A DNA stretch of 64,000 nt, from positions 177,081 through 241,080 of the forward strand of contig JAHHHA010000007.1 in NCBI GenBank assembly GCA_019359615.1, read 5' to 3'. A program made the position numbers and the translations under genes. Under the pieces are notes generated by a model. That model was not told the DNA's origin. It ran no database searches and worked only from the letters and a program-made list of their open reading frames with translations. Positions 9,279 through 20,500 of this stretch are shown here, in pieces. Source of the stretch: Cyanosarcina radialis HA8281-LM2 (lineage in GTDB: Bacteria > Cyanobacteriota > Cyanobacteriia > Cyanobacteriales > CCAP-1448). The stretch's first letter is position 1. Every line of letters starts with the position of its first letter.

Positions 9279-11153
9279 ATGAATCAAAATATCAATAACA
9301 TGGAAAAAGTTGGTAAGCCAAAATTAGTATTTTTTCAATGGAAACACGAGCGGCTACCCAAATTTTTGCTCTTGCATATGCAGCAACACGTTAAGTGTTT
9401 ATCAGAGTTTTTTGATGTAATTTTAATTAATGAAGATTGCGATTATCAGCAGATTTGCGATCTATATCAGCCAGATTTAGCCTTATTTGAAAGCGGCTAC
9501 AGATCTTCGATTTCCCAGAGACTAAAGATTACCAACACCTCAACTCATCCACAAATACCTAAATTAGGATTTCATAATGCAGATGCTTGGTGCGATTGGC
9601 GCACGGGCTTTCTCTCTGATATGGAGCATTGGGGTATAGAAACCTTTTTTTCTATCTGCACTACTACGCCTGAACACACGCCAGAGATAGCAGAAAATAT
9701 GTTTGTTTGGCCGAATTTTATCGATGCTGATGTGTATCGAGATTACGGCGAATCGAAAGTCGTAGAAGTGCTGATTAATGGCTGTGTCAATTTATTATAT
9801 CCTTGGCGAGAAAAGATATTTAATATTCTGACTGACCGCTATCCATCTTTGGTTTTTCAGCACTCAGGGTATGACAGTTCTTCCTCACAAATGATTTACG
9901 GCGAGCAGTATGCCCGCACGCTCAATGCCAGTTTTTTTGTCCCAGCGTGCGGTACGGTAGCCAAGGATGTGGTTCGCAAACACTTTGAAATCCCAGGATC
10001 TAGATCCTGCCTGATTGCAGAAAAAACCCCATCTGTTGAAGCCGCTGGCTTCGTCGATATGCAAAATTGTGTCTTTGCTGATGAAAGCGACATCTTGGAT
10101 AAGCTAGATTACTTGTTTAAAAATCCAGACGAGCTAGCACGCATTACTGATAGCGGATATCAACTAGTTCACTCTCAACATACATTAAAACAGAGAGATC
10201 AAATTTTGCAGTGGTTTAATCTTCATAAGCATCTTAAACCCAATCAAAAGATCGTGCAAACAAACCCTTTTGGAGATCTTACCGTTGTCGATAAATCGTC
10301 AGGGATTGAAAGCTCGCATATAATCTGTAACGGAGCACATCTCGTTGCTCTACGCCAGGGAGATGAGAAACTCTGGGCTGAGAAATATGATGAAGCAGAA
10401 AGTTTGTATCTCAAATGCCTGAACTACATCCACTGGATGCGAGAACCAAAACTGAAACTAGCCCTGTGCAGTTTATATAAAGGTACCCCAAAAAGATCGC
10501 TAGAACTGCTGGTAGAACTAGTTAATGTTGACTTGATGCACTCTCAAGTCTTAGATCCAGATCCAATAGAATGGGCTTATTTAATTATTTCTCTTCTGTG
10601 TCAAGGAAAGCTAAATGAGGCCATCATCCGTGCCGAGCAATTTCCTTTACTTTGTCATCCCGAACTAGAACGCACTCGTTGGGTGGTTAACGTTTTGCAA
10701 AACAAAAGAGATATTATTCCTCCATCAGCAGAGCGATCGCCAAAATCACGCCGCAGCGTTCACCAAATGCCTAGCCTCAACTTGGCTGATTGGGTCGATC
10801 GTCTCGCGATCGTGCTGCGATCGTGCCAACAGTTGAAGCTGGCAGAACAGTTGCATGGTTTATCTATTCGAGGAGACGAAGTAATAGAAACCCCAAAAAT
10901 AAACTCTAATAATGTTACCGAAATCTGGAGAAATCAAAGATTATTAATTCACCTCAATCGGTTAAAAACCCTAGACTATTTATTTAACCAGCTAAGTATT
11001 CCTCCCAGACCGTCTTTGCCGCCGATTTCCGAACTAGACTATGCTATTCGACTAGCTAGAGCGGTAAAAAAAATCATTATTAGATTTCCAGAGCGATTAA
11101 AAAATGCCTTTACTTCTGGCAGAAGTCTAACAACTAAGGTAATGATGAAATAG
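9279..11153 (+). CDS. Glycosyltransferase family 1, CgeB-like, with extra C-terminal region
   Basis: The 624-residue protein has a GT-B-like first half (about 1-330). It contains FVPACGTVAKDVVRKHFEIPGSRSCLIAEK and DELARITDSGYQLVHSQHT, patterns seen in CgeB-like or 'glycosyltransferase family protein 1' enzymes of surface-glycan clusters. Residues 340-520 are helical with TPR-like spacing (EKYDEAESLYLKCL, KLNEAIIRAEQF), and the tail is basic. The likely role is transfer of a sugar to a lipid-linked glycan at the inner face of the membrane. The ATG is preceded by GGAG at a good distance. Donor and acceptor cannot be told from sequence. Confidence 0.78.
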   Translation: MNQNINNMEKVGKPKLVFFQWKHERLPKFLLLHMQQHVKCLSEFFDVILINEDCDYQQICDLYQPDLALFESGYRSSISQRLKITNTSTHPQIPKLGFHNADAWCDWRTGFLSDMEHWGIETFFSICTTTPEHTPEIAENMFVWPNFIDADVYRDYGESKVVEVLINGCVNLLYPWREKIFNILTDRYPSLVFQHSGYDSSSSQMIYGEQYARTLNASFFVPACGTVAKDVVRKHFEIPGSRSCLIAEKTPSVEAAGFVDMQNCVFADESDILDKLDYLFKNPDELARITDSGYQLVHSQHTLKQRDQILQWFNLHKHLKPNQKIVQTNPFGDLTVVDKSSGIESSHIICNGAHLVALRQGDEKLWAEKYDEAESLYLKCLNYIHWMREPKLKLALCSLYKGTPKRSLELLVELVNVDLMHSQVLDPDPIEWAYLIISLLCQGKLNEAIIRAEQFPLLCHPELERTRWVVNVLQNKRDIIPPSAERSPKSRRSVHQMPSLNLADWVDRLAIVLRSCQQLKLAEQLHGLSIRGDEVIETPKINSNNVTEIWRNQRLLIHLNRLKTLDYLFNQLSIPPRPSLPPISELDYAIRLARAVKKIIIRFPERLKNAFTSGRSLTTKVMMK

Positions 11154-11183
11154 TGAAAATTTTCACAAAAAATCGGAGTAATT

Positions 11184-12200
11184 ATGAAGCTTTGGTTTAC
11201 GACAACTGCAAGAGAGGGACACCCTCACGCAGCACCACATCTGATCGAGCTAGCAAAAAAGGCAATAAATAGTGAATTTAATCATAGATATTTTTTAGCG
11301 AAAAGCCCTGAAGATGCCGATCTAATTATTTATGTCGAACCTTGGTATATTAAGCTGAGAGAATATGTCTATACTCTGCTTTCAGAAGAACTTATAACTA
11401 AATATCCTAACCGATGTTTTGTTATCGATTGCGCCGATACTTCTTGGGAACTCATGCCTGGTGTTTATACAGGCTTGAGATGGCATCAGGTCGATCGAAC
11501 CAGATTTAGATCGGGGGGGTATTTAACAGAATACAACCCTGTATGCGACAAGGTTTATGAAGAAAAGAAGGATATCGAACCGCAACTGCTATTTTCATTT
11601 CGGGGAGCAGCATCTTCGCCCGTTCGGCAAAAAATCTTTGAAGCGAATTTTTCTGGATCCAATATTGCGATCGAGCAAATCTATAGATGGTGCGATCATT
11701 CAGGAGATGAAAAATTGCTTTATGCCGAAGAACTAATAAATAGTAAATTTGTCCTTTGTCCTGCCGGAAACTGCCCGACATCAATTCGGCTCTTTGAAAC
11801 GATGAAAATGGGTAGAGTACCCGTTATTCTTGCAGATGAATGGGTTCCTCCTGACGGCCCCGCTTGGCAAGACTTCTCGATTCAAGTTTCTGAAAGTAGA
11901 GTTAGAGAGCTACCAGAAATTATTAAAACTTACGAACCTAATGCTTTCACCATGGGTAAGCTAGCCAGACAGGCATGGGAAGATTGGTTTAGCCCCGATC
12001 GAATCTACATCAGAATGTTTAACTATATAGAGAGTATTTATCTCACCAGAGACATCAACTATGACGAACAGAAATATCAACAAGAATGGTTATCCTGGAA
12101 ATTTCAATGGGAGAGAGGCTGGACCCCGATCCAAAGGCTTTCTCGGAAAGTCAAAAAAATCCTGCCTAAATTTTCTCAATTTGGCAAACTATCTGCTTGA
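11184..12200 (+). CDS. Exostosin-like (GT47) glycosyltransferase
   Basis: The 338-residue protein contains the exostosin-type C-terminal blocks SKFVLCPAGNCPTSIRLFETMKMGRVPVILADEWVPP, in which the pattern C-P-x-G...R-(L/I)-x-E-(T/A)-(M/L)...G-x-(V/I)-P-V-(I/L) is diagnostic. In bacteria such proteins add a sugar to surface polysaccharides. There is no N-terminal transmembrane anchor, unlike in animal exostosins, so it is probably cytosolic or membrane-associated. The gene lies 30 bp after the previous glycosyltransferase and has a GGAG ribosome site. The last 40 residues are rich in Lys and Arg. Confidence 0.85.
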   Translation: MKLWFTTTAREGHPHAAPHLIELAKKAINSEFNHRYFLAKSPEDADLIIYVEPWYIKLREYVYTLLSEELITKYPNRCFVIDCADTSWELMPGVYTGLRWHQVDRTRFRSGGYLTEYNPVCDKVYEEKKDIEPQLLFSFRGAASSPVRQKIFEANFSGSNIAIEQIYRWCDHSGDEKLLYAEELINSKFVLCPAGNCPTSIRLFETMKMGRVPVILADEWVPPDGPAWQDFSIQVSESRVRELPEIIKTYEPNAFTMGKLARQAWEDWFSPDRIYIRMFNYIESIYLTRDINYDEQKYQQEWLSWKFQWERGWTPIQRLSRKVKKILPKFSQFGKLSA

Positions 12201-12324
12201 AATGGGTACTCTATATCTGGTGCAGATCTCTTAGTTTCGTCAACAGCGCTTGAGGCTGGCGGATGTCCGATTGACTACAGCAGCAGGCGAATTATCGAAC
12301 AACAAATTACCAAAGTCACAGAAA

Positions 12325-13299
12325 ATGCAAAATAGTCGCGTATTAATTACAGGTGGTGCGGGTTTAGTTGGCTCTCATATTGCCGACTTACTAGTAGACG
12401 AAGGAGTCTCTGAGATCGTTGTCTTAGATAACTTTACGCGCGGACGGATGCAAAACCTAGCCTCGGTCAAAGAGCGCGGCCCCTTGGTAATTGTAGAAGG
12501 AGATATCCGCGATCGCCAATTGCTAGCTGAAGTCATGGAAGGAGTCGATATCGTCTTCCATCAAGCCGCAATTCGGATTACTCAGTGTGCCGAAGAACCG
12601 CGCCTAGCCTTGGAAGTATTGGCAGATGGCACTTTTAATGTCTTGGAAGCCGCAGTCAAAGCCAAGGTGAAAAAGGTGGTTGCGGCCTCATCGGCTTCGG
12701 TATACGGCATGGCCGAGGAATTCCCAACTACAGAATCCCATCACCCCTACAACAATCGCACGATTTACGGGGCCGCCAAAACCTTTAACGAAGGACTGTT
12801 ACGCAGCTTTTACGAAATGTACGGTTTGGACTATGTAGGACTGCGTTACTTCAACGTCTACGGCCCGCGCATGGATATCTACGGAGTCTACACCGAGGTG
12901 CTGATTCGCTGGATGGATCGCATCATTGCCGGACAAGCACCCCTAATCTTCGGCGATGGCAAGCAGACAATGGACTTCGTTTACATCGAAGACATCGCTA
13001 GATCTAACATTTTGGCAGCTAAAGCCAATGTCACCGACGAGGTGTTTAACATTGCCAGCGGCGTGGAAACCAGCCTCAACGAACTGGCATACAGCTTGGC
13101 TAAAGTCATGGGTTCCGACTTGCAACCAGAGTACAAGGAAGAACGCAAAGTTAACCCCGTACAGCGTCGCCTCTCGGATGTGAAGAAAGCCAAGGAGTTG
13201 CTCGGATTTGAAGCTGAGGTATCGCTAGAAGAAGGATTGCGGCGGTTGGTGAAGTGGTGGAGCGAACAAAAGCAAGCAAAGGAAACTAGCAATGTCTGA
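12325..13299 (+). CDS. NAD-dependent nucleotide-sugar epimerase/dehydratase (extended SDR)
   Basis: The 324-residue protein has the extended-SDR motifs GGAGLVGSH near the N-terminus, the catalytic SxY and YGAAK (Tyr-x3-Lys), and LRYFNVYGPR. These define UDP-glucose 4-epimerase-like and dTDP-sugar dehydratase-like enzymes that act on nucleotide sugars. I chose the ATG at 12325 because it puts the Rossmann strand at residue 5, as in the family; an upstream TTG at 12250 in the same frame would add 25 residues with no family match. The gene overlaps the following aminotransferase by 8 bp, so the two probably act in sequence, giving a second amino-sugar route. Confidence 0.87.
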   Translation: MQNSRVLITGGAGLVGSHIADLLVDEGVSEIVVLDNFTRGRMQNLASVKERGPLVIVEGDIRDRQLLAEVMEGVDIVFHQAAIRITQCAEEPRLALEVLADGTFNVLEAAVKAKVKKVVAASSASVYGMAEEFPTTESHHPYNNRTIYGAAKTFNEGLLRSFYEMYGLDYVGLRYFNVYGPRMDIYGVYTEVLIRWMDRIIAGQAPLIFGDGKQTMDFVYIEDIARSNILAAKANVTDEVFNIASGVETSLNELAYSLAKVMGSDLQPEYKEERKVNPVQRRLSDVKKAKELLGFEAEVSLEEGLRRLVKWWSEQKQAKETSNV

Positions 13300-14461
13300 G
13301 AAAATACAGAATATTCCGATCGCTAAACCCTGGATGGGCGAAGCCGAAGCTGAAGCCGCCACCAGGGCGATTATGTCTGGTTGGATCACTCAAGGACCGG
13401 AAGTGGCAGCTTTCGAGCAAGAATTTGCCGCTTACGTGGGAGCCAAGTATGCCTGTGCGGTTTCTAATTGCACGACAGCTTTGCATCTAGCCTTATTAGC
13501 CGTAGGCGTGCAACCTGGGGATGAGGTAATTACCGTCAGCCATTCCTACATCGCCACTGCTAACACCATCCGCTACTGCGGTGCCATTCCCGTATTCGTA
13601 GATATCGAACCGCAAACTTATAATATCAACCCTCTGTTGGTGGAGGCGGCGATTAGCGACAAGACTCGCGCCATTCTCGTGGTTCACCAAATGGGAATGC
13701 CTTGCGATCTCAAAGCGATCTCGGATATCGCCCGCAGTCGCAACTTACCAGTAATTGAAGATGCAGCGTGCGCTATCGGTAGCGAAATTCTCTGGAACGG
13801 AGAGTGGGAAAAAATCGGCCAGCCGCAGACTGATATCGCCTGCTTTTCCTTCCACCCCCGCAAGGTAATCGCCACTGGCGATGGCGGGATGATTACCACC
13901 AACAACCCAGAATGGGATAAGCAGTTTCGTCTGTGGCGACAGCACGGGATGAGCGTTCCCGATACGGTTCGCCACGGCGCGAAACAAGTCATCTTCGAGT
14001 CTTACCCGATGTTGGGTTATAACTACCGGATGACCGACATTCAAGCAGCAGTCGGGCGGGAACAACTCAAGCGCCTGCCAGAGATCTTAGAACGCCGCCG
14101 CTACTTGGCACGGCGATATCAAGAAGGGTTAGCTGACGTACCGGGCTTGAAATTACCGACTCAGCCAGCTTGGGCTAAGAGCAACTGGCAAAGTTACTGC
14201 GTCCGCTTGCCTGAAGGGTGCGACCAAGTGGAAGTCATGCAAGTGCTGTTGGATGCGGGAATTTCTACCCGACGGGGCATTATGTGCGCTCATCGCGAAC
14301 CCGCTTATCAACGCGAAGCTTGGTCGTGCGTTGGGAGCTTGGTCGAAAGCGAACAAGCCCAAGAGCGCGCCATTATTTTGCCGCTGTTCCACCAAATGAC
14401 AGAGGCAGAACAAGACCGAGCGATCGAAGCTTTAAAAACAGCTTGCCAGATTCCAGCATAA
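13292..14461 (+). CDS. DegT/DnrJ/EryC1/StrS aminotransferase (second copy)
   Basis: The 389-residue PLP enzyme has the predicted Schiff-base lysine at Lys191 in FSFHPRKVIATGDGG. The reverse-side Arg/Asn region reads YNYRMTDIQAAVG, typical of family members. It is clearly diverged from the aminotransferase at 5656-6765, so the cluster has two separate amination steps. Its start overlaps the epimerase stop by 8 bp; the likely order is 4-keto or 3-keto sugar formation by the SDR and then amination here. The stop codon is followed at once by the ATG of the next gene. Confidence 0.9.
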   Translation: MSEKIQNIPIAKPWMGEAEAEAATRAIMSGWITQGPEVAAFEQEFAAYVGAKYACAVSNCTTALHLALLAVGVQPGDEVITVSHSYIATANTIRYCGAIPVFVDIEPQTYNINPLLVEAAISDKTRAILVVHQMGMPCDLKAISDIARSRNLPVIEDAACAIGSEILWNGEWEKIGQPQTDIACFSFHPRKVIATGDGGMITTNNPEWDKQFRLWRQHGMSVPDTVRHGAKQVIFESYPMLGYNYRMTDIQAAVGREQLKRLPEILERRRYLARRYQEGLADVPGLKLPTQPAWAKSNWQSYCVRLPEGCDQVEVMQVLLDAGISTRRGIMCAHREPAYQREAWSCVGSLVESEQAQERAIILPLFHQMTEAEQDRAIEALKTACQIPA

Positions 14462-16150
14462 ATGGGCGATCGACATCAAATGCAGAAGACTACCAACGAT
14501 ACCATCAAGACTTGGCAAGAAGAAAGCGGCGATCTCATTCCCCGCCACTTTGAAGCATTTCGCCGTCTAGTAGATCGAGCGCAAGATTTGGTGCGTCGCG
14601 AAAAGTTTGATGCGGCAGCAGTGTACGCCGAAATGGCAGCCTTTTACGCCACTGGCAAACACTGCGGTCTTTTTTTTAGTCCAGAGCTAGAGTCTATCCT
14701 GCTGACGATTGGAGAAAAGACTGTACCAGCGAGCCTTGCCCTCGATAGAAACACCACCGACAACCAAGCGAAGCAGGTCTTACACGTGGCGACTTCGGTT
14801 AAAGGTATTGGCGGACTTACCAGAATGATGTGGCGATGGATGCAGGAAGATAAAGACCGCTGCCATTCTTTGGCTATCACCCAGCAGGACTGGGCTGAAG
14901 TTCCCCAGGTGTTGCAAGATACGATCGCTCAACGACACGGACAAATTTACATCCTTAACGATAGTATCGGCGAGTTCGATGCGATCGCTAAGGCCAAACG
15001 GCTGCGGGAAATTGCCGCCACCGCCGATTGGGTGGTTCTGCATACATACAACTACGATGTCGTACCGCTAATCGCCTTTGCCAATAAGGAGCAATGTCCG
15101 CCGATTCTGTTTTTAGACCACGCCGATCATCTGTTTTGGCTGGGGACTAGCATCAGCGACGCGGTTATCGCTCTGCGGGAGTCGGGAAGACGTTTGGCTC
15201 TAGAGCGTAGAGCTATTAAGTCCGACAGAAGCCTGCTGCTGCCGATAATTTTAGAACTCCCCAGCCGAAAACTGGCTCGCGCCGAAGCCAAACGACAGAT
15301 CGGTATCCCTGAAGAGGGCGTAGTATTGCTCTCAATTGCTCGATCGCTGAAGTACAAAACTATCGATGGCATCAGCTTTGCCGATGCCCACCTCCCCTTA
15401 CTGCAACAATACGATAATGCTTATTTAGTAGTTGTGGGTGCGGGAGAGCGAGAAGATTGGCAAGCAGCGATCGCCCAAACCAACGGGCGAATCATTTCCT
15501 ATTCAGAGCGGGAAGATACCGCTTTATTTTATCAAGCCGCCGACATCTATATTGACTCATTTCCGTTTATTTCAACTACATCTCTATTAGAAGCAGGCAG
15601 TTACGGATTGCCTTTGGTAACTCGCTTTCCCTATTCTGAAGCCTCTAACATTCTCGGCGCTGATATGCCTGGTTTGAGCGGCAATTTAATTCGCACCCAA
15701 GATCTCGAAGCCTATACCGCAGTGCTTTCGAGATTAGTCGAAGATGAGGAATTTCGGCGATCGCTGGGAGAAGCCACCCGTCAAAAAATTGTCGAAACTC
15801 ACACCGATTCTTACTGGCAAAATTCTTTAGAACAGATCTATGCCTGCGCTACTACTATTCCTCGAATAACTGCTAGATCCTATCCGCGCGATCGAATGTT
15901 TGTGGGCGAACCAGATATTTTTATCCCTCACATTCACGGCTGGGATGACAATTTTATTGACTCAGCCATCCAAGCGCGATTGCCAGTTATTCCATTTACT
16001 TATCGTTTAAGTCCCTGGTTCGAGTTAGTCAAAAAATATGGCTTGCAACATAGAATTATGCTGCTGATGCCCGATCGAGTGCGATCGATTTACGCCGATT
16101 TGAAAGCTACATTAAAGAAACATTTTCTCGATCGGATTTCGGTTGTATAG
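14462..16150 (+). CDS. GT-B fold glycosyltransferase with N-terminal extension
   Basis: The 562-residue protein starts on the base after the previous stop. Residues 1-95 form a helical extension. From about 98 to 480 the order of blocks fits a GT-B enzyme: a first Rossmann-like half with GIGGLTRMMWRWMQED, a linker, then LLSIARSLKYKTIDG, YLVVVGAGEREDWQAAI and YIDSFPFISTTSLLEAGSYGLPLV, which is the donor-binding half of GT4-like enzymes. The tail (490-562) is basic with a hydrophobic patch and may attach to the membrane. Donor sugar unknown. It is read as one unit with the epimerase and aminotransferase upstream. Confidence 0.78.
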   Translation: MGDRHQMQKTTNDTIKTWQEESGDLIPRHFEAFRRLVDRAQDLVRREKFDAAAVYAEMAAFYATGKHCGLFFSPELESILLTIGEKTVPASLALDRNTTDNQAKQVLHVATSVKGIGGLTRMMWRWMQEDKDRCHSLAITQQDWAEVPQVLQDTIAQRHGQIYILNDSIGEFDAIAKAKRLREIAATADWVVLHTYNYDVVPLIAFANKEQCPPILFLDHADHLFWLGTSISDAVIALRESGRRLALERRAIKSDRSLLLPIILELPSRKLARAEAKRQIGIPEEGVVLLSIARSLKYKTIDGISFADAHLPLLQQYDNAYLVVVGAGEREDWQAAIAQTNGRIISYSEREDTALFYQAADIYIDSFPFISTTSLLEAGSYGLPLVTRFPYSEASNILGADMPGLSGNLIRTQDLEAYTAVLSRLVEDEEFRRSLGEATRQKIVETHTDSYWQNSLEQIYACATTIPRITARSYPRDRMFVGEPDIFIPHIHGWDDNFIDSAIQARLPVIPFTYRLSPWFELVKKYGLQHRIMLLMPDRVRSIYADLKATLKKHFLDRISVV

Positions 16151-16332
16151 AAATCTAAGTTCGGAAGATATAAATCCTCTTTTAAATCATTCAGATTTTT
16201 AAAATTATTTGGTTATGAAAAATTTACATATCTCTACTTCCAATCTATCTCGTGTCACAAAACTAGCAACTAATAATCCTCATCTCCGTCAAATTTCCAG
16301 AGCATTACTGGTTATAACTTAGGAGTAAGGAG

Positions 16333-17562
16333 ATGAAAAAAATGAGAATTGCAATTATCAGCAAATCAAATAGTTGTAGCGGCGGTGCAAGTCGCGTTGC
16401 TGAGGATCTGGCCCTTTGGCTTAACGAAGCAGGACATCCTACAGATCATTTTATTGCCTTCTCTAACCAGAAACATCTCCCCTTTCAGCAAAGCTTGTAT
16501 AGCAATGGGTTTAAATTTAAGCTCTGTAGAAAGGTTCATGCTATCACTAATCAATATGGTTTTAGAGAAATTTTGCCAGTTGAATACTGGATTAATCTGG
16601 GAAAAGTTCTAGATCGTTACGATCTCGTTCATTTTCACGATCTTTACTCAGCTATTTCGCCATTCACTCTGTCTTTAGTAGCTCAACGCAAACCAACTTT
16701 TTTCACCATCCATGACTGTTCGGGGTTTACGGGTGGGTGTTTTTATCCATTAGAATGCGATCGATTCGTCAGCCACTGCCATCAATGCCCTCAATTACCC
16801 CAGAATACCTGGCAAGATCGGTGGCGCGATCGCTCTAGAGAAGTTCAGTCTGTCAAACGATGGCTCGCCAAAAATTCTCAGATCCGTTATATCTTTCCTA
16901 GCAATTGGATAGCCGATCTGGCATCTCAATCTCTATCCTTCAAAGTTCCACCTGTAATTATTCCGAATGGCATCGATCTAGAGGGTTTCTCAGTTCTCAA
17001 GAAAAAAGAAGCCAAAGCAGTTTTGGGCATTCCCGAACACAGAAAGGTGGTAACGATATCGGCCAACTATTTAGCCGCTCCCCACAAAGGCATAAGATAT
17101 GCCATCGCTGCTTTGCAAAGCTGCCGCGATTTTTCACCGCTGGTGATAGCAGTCGGGTATTGTAATGACGAGGTAAGAGAAACATTACAAGGACTGGAAG
17201 TTAGGGAAATGGGTTTTCTTGACGATCCCAAACTGATGGCACAAATCTATTCAGCCTCAGACATCATGCTTTTCTGTTCTCTAGCAGACAACCTGCCTCT
17301 AACTGTTCTCGACGCGATGGCTTCATCTACTGCGATTGTCGGATTTGCCACCGGGGGAGTGCCTGAGATGATCCAAACGGGAAAAAACGGTATTTTGGTC
17401 GAACCAGCTAACCAAGAAGCACTAGATCTAGCTCTACGTCAGGCTCTTGTTTCTAACAGTTTAGAGGAGATGGGACAGCAGGCTCGCCGAGATGTCGAAC
17501 GTAATTTTTCTAAAAATATTTTCCTAGAAAGACATCTAGAACTTTATCAAAGCTCTAAATAA
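16333..17562 (+). CDS. GT4 family glycosyltransferase
   Basis: The 409-residue protein has an N-terminal block ISKSNSCSGGASRVAEDLA, the GG loop of GT-B retaining enzymes, and in the second half the E-x7-E-like donor site in VLDAMASSTAIVGFATGGVPEMIQTGKNGILV. This order is typical of GT4. It transfers a hexose from a nucleotide sugar to a growing glycan. A very good ribosome site (AGGAGTAAGGAG) comes before the ATG. A 182-bp AT-rich stretch without a gene separates it from the gene upstream, so a promoter may lie there. The block HDCSGFTGGCFYPLECDRFVSHC contains a Cys/His-rich loop, known in a subset of GT4 enzymes. Confidence 0.9.
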   Translation: MKKMRIAIISKSNSCSGGASRVAEDLALWLNEAGHPTDHFIAFSNQKHLPFQQSLYSNGFKFKLCRKVHAITNQYGFREILPVEYWINLGKVLDRYDLVHFHDLYSAISPFTLSLVAQRKPTFFTIHDCSGFTGGCFYPLECDRFVSHCHQCPQLPQNTWQDRWRDRSREVQSVKRWLAKNSQIRYIFPSNWIADLASQSLSFKVPPVIIPNGIDLEGFSVLKKKEAKAVLGIPEHRKVVTISANYLAAPHKGIRYAIAALQSCRDFSPLVIAVGYCNDEVRETLQGLEVREMGFLDDPKLMAQIYSASDIMLFCSLADNLPLTVLDAMASSTAIVGFATGGVPEMIQTGKNGILVEPANQEALDLALRQALVSNSLEEMGQQARRDVERNFSKNIFLERHLELYQSSK

Positions 17563-17583
17563 TTCACATTAATACTAAAATAT

Positions 17584-20500
17584 ATGCAATCTTTTGATAT
17601 TTTTGATACACTACTCGTTCGGATTTGGGCCAGACCGACTGACTTATTTTGGGAACTAGGCGATCGACTCCAACAGGCTTTATTAATCGAGGTTTCACCC
17701 GAAACTTGGCAGAAAATTAGAATTGAAGCTGAAAGTGCTGCCAGACCAAAAACTCTAAACGGAGAAGTAACTCTCGACCAAATTTACGCGGAGTTACAGC
17801 AGATTTTTGGCTGGTCTTCAGCCGAGGTCGAAAAAGCGATCGCTCTAGAAATTGCTCTCGAACGGTTTAGTTTGCGCCCGATTCCTGAAACTCAGCGTCG
17901 GATTAGAGAGAGCCGCCAGCAACAACAAGCGATCGCCTATTTGTCTGATATGTATCTCCCGACGGAAATTATCAAAAGTTTCCTCCAAGAGGGGCAAATT
18001 TGGGCAGATGGCGATCTGATTCACGTCTCGGCCGAAGTTGGTGTCGGCAAAGGATCGGGAAAATTGTTCGAGCATCATCTCTTGCAATCGGGATTGAAAC
18101 ACTCTCAACTGCATCATACCGGAGATAACCTGCACGCCGATGTCAATGTGCCCCAAAAAATGGGCATCCAAGTTTCTCATTTTCTCCAAGCTCATCTGAA
18201 TCGTTACGAAAGTTCGATCGCAGATAATGAAAACCTCCCGCTGCGATTTCGCTCGCTGCTGGCAGGGGCGAGTCGCTTAACTCGGTTGCAATGTCCCGAA
18301 ACCGACCCCCGCAAACAGACCATCTGGAATACAGCGGCTAATGTTATTGCTCCTTTACTTTTCGGCTTCGTTCATTGGGTTTTGACTCAAGCCAAGGAGC
18401 AAGGGATTCAACGGCTATATTTCATGGCCAGAGACGGACAAATACTGTTAAAAGTCGCCCAAGAGATCTGCCGTCAATGGAACTACGATATCGAATGTCG
18501 CTATCTTTACGGTTCCCGACAATCCTTTCATTTTCCTTCAATTCAACAACTCGGTGAAACCGAATTTAATTGGCTGTTCGATAATCCAGCTTTCCTTTCG
18601 GTGCGGATCGTTTGCCAGCGCATCCATCTCGAACCCGAAGAAATTGCTGACACCCTAGCTAGCTACGGTTTTTCAGTAGAGAGTTGGGATAAAAATCTTA
18701 CCGAGAGCGAAGCAATGGCGCTGAAACAGGTTTTTCAAGAGCCAGCGGTTACGGAGTCGATCCTCGCCAGGGCTGCTACCTATCGAGAACAAGCGATCGG
18801 ATATTTCAAACAAGAAGGTATGGGAGATGGCACGCCGTTTGCCACAGTAGATATTGGGTGGTCTGGCAAATCGCAGCGATCGCTCAGCCAGCTTTTGGCC
18901 GCAGGCGATATCTATCCGACTGCGGGTTTAAAAGGATTTTTCTTTGGATTGCTCAGTACCACGCAAGCATTCCCCAGCGATCGATTGATGCCTTATTTCC
19001 TCGCAGCCAATGAGTTAACCGAACGGCGGTTCTTGTGCGATCCCCAAATTCTAGAATTGTTTATGGCAGGGGATCACGGCAGTACGGTGAGGTACGAACG
19101 GCAAGGCGATCGCTACATTCCCATTCTGCGTTCCGAGAAAAATGAAAGTGGTATTGCTTGGGGTGTTTTAGTTCAACACCAGGCGATTGTTGAATTTGCT
19201 AAATGTCTGACCGAAAACTTGCGTTCCCAAGAATGTCAGGCGGATATTTTCCGCCAAATTACAGAAGATTTATTGAAAACCTTCATCCGCAGTCCGAGCA
19301 AAGCCGAAGCTGAAGCTTTTGGCACTCAGTCGTTTTCGCAGCATCAATCAGAAAGTAAATTCTACGATCTCGCACCCGCATACAACTCGATCGATGGGTT
19401 AAAGATGCTGTTTGACTCCAATCTCGTCCACGGTTTTGCTTGGCTGACGGCATCAATGCAAAGAAGTGCGCCCTTAGCTAGGCTACCTCTTGGCTATATT
19501 AAAGGACGGCGCGACAGTTTTAGTTGCAGTTTTTTTGCCTGGGAGCAATTTCAACAAGGGAACGAAAAACTAGCTCGCGATTTGGCGAGAAAAGCTTTGA
19601 ACTCTAGTCTGACGATCTTACTATCAAAGCGTTTTATTAGCATGAGTATTGTATTGCTAATTAGATATTTATTTCCACCCAAACAAAGCCTCCAAACTGC
19701 ATCGATCGATCGCCCTGACGACAATATTGTCGCCCAACCCTCTTTAGAAACCGACTTCAATCGCTACGAAAAGGCGATCGCCGATAACGAACGATTACCT
19801 CTGCAATTTCGCTCGTTGCTAGCAGGTGCAAGTCGTTTAACTCGGTTGGAATGTCTGGAAACAGAAACCCACCGACTAACTATATGGGATACGGCTGCCA
19901 ACGTGGTCGGGCCGGTATGCTTCGGGTTTGTTTATTGGGTATTAATAGAGGCCAGGGAACGAGGCATCAAAAGACTCTATTTCATGGCTAGAGACGGGCA
20001 AATCCTGGGGAAAGTCGCCCAAATTATCTGTCAAAAATGGGGTTACGATATCGAATGCCGTTATTTCTACGGCTCTCGACAATCCTTGCATTTTCCTTCG
20101 ATTCAAGAGATCGGAGAAGCCGAACTGGAATGGATTTTTGACCGACCGCAATTTTGCTCGGTGCGGACGATCTGCGATCGCGTCAATCTCCAGCCAGAGC
20201 AAATTACCGATTTACTCGCTCATTACGATTTTCCGTCCCAAACTTGGGACAAAAACCTGACAGAAACCGAATTTGAAACTCTCAAAGCCGTGTTTCAAGA
20301 GCCAACAGCGGCCGATCTAATTGCCGATGTAGCAGCTACCTACCGGGAAAAAGCAATAGGCTACTTCCAACAAGAGGGCATGAGCGACGGCGTACCTTTT
20401 GCCATCGTCGATACTGGCTGGTCTGGAAGATCGCAGCGATCTTTGAGCAAACTGCTGGCCAGTGCCAATATGTATCCTGAAACGGGGTTGTGGGGATTTT

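Noticed and set aside
9896..10093. Minus-strand open frames inside the large plus-strand genes of the glycan cluster
   Set aside because: They are shadows of real genes, with no independent start signals and no family features.
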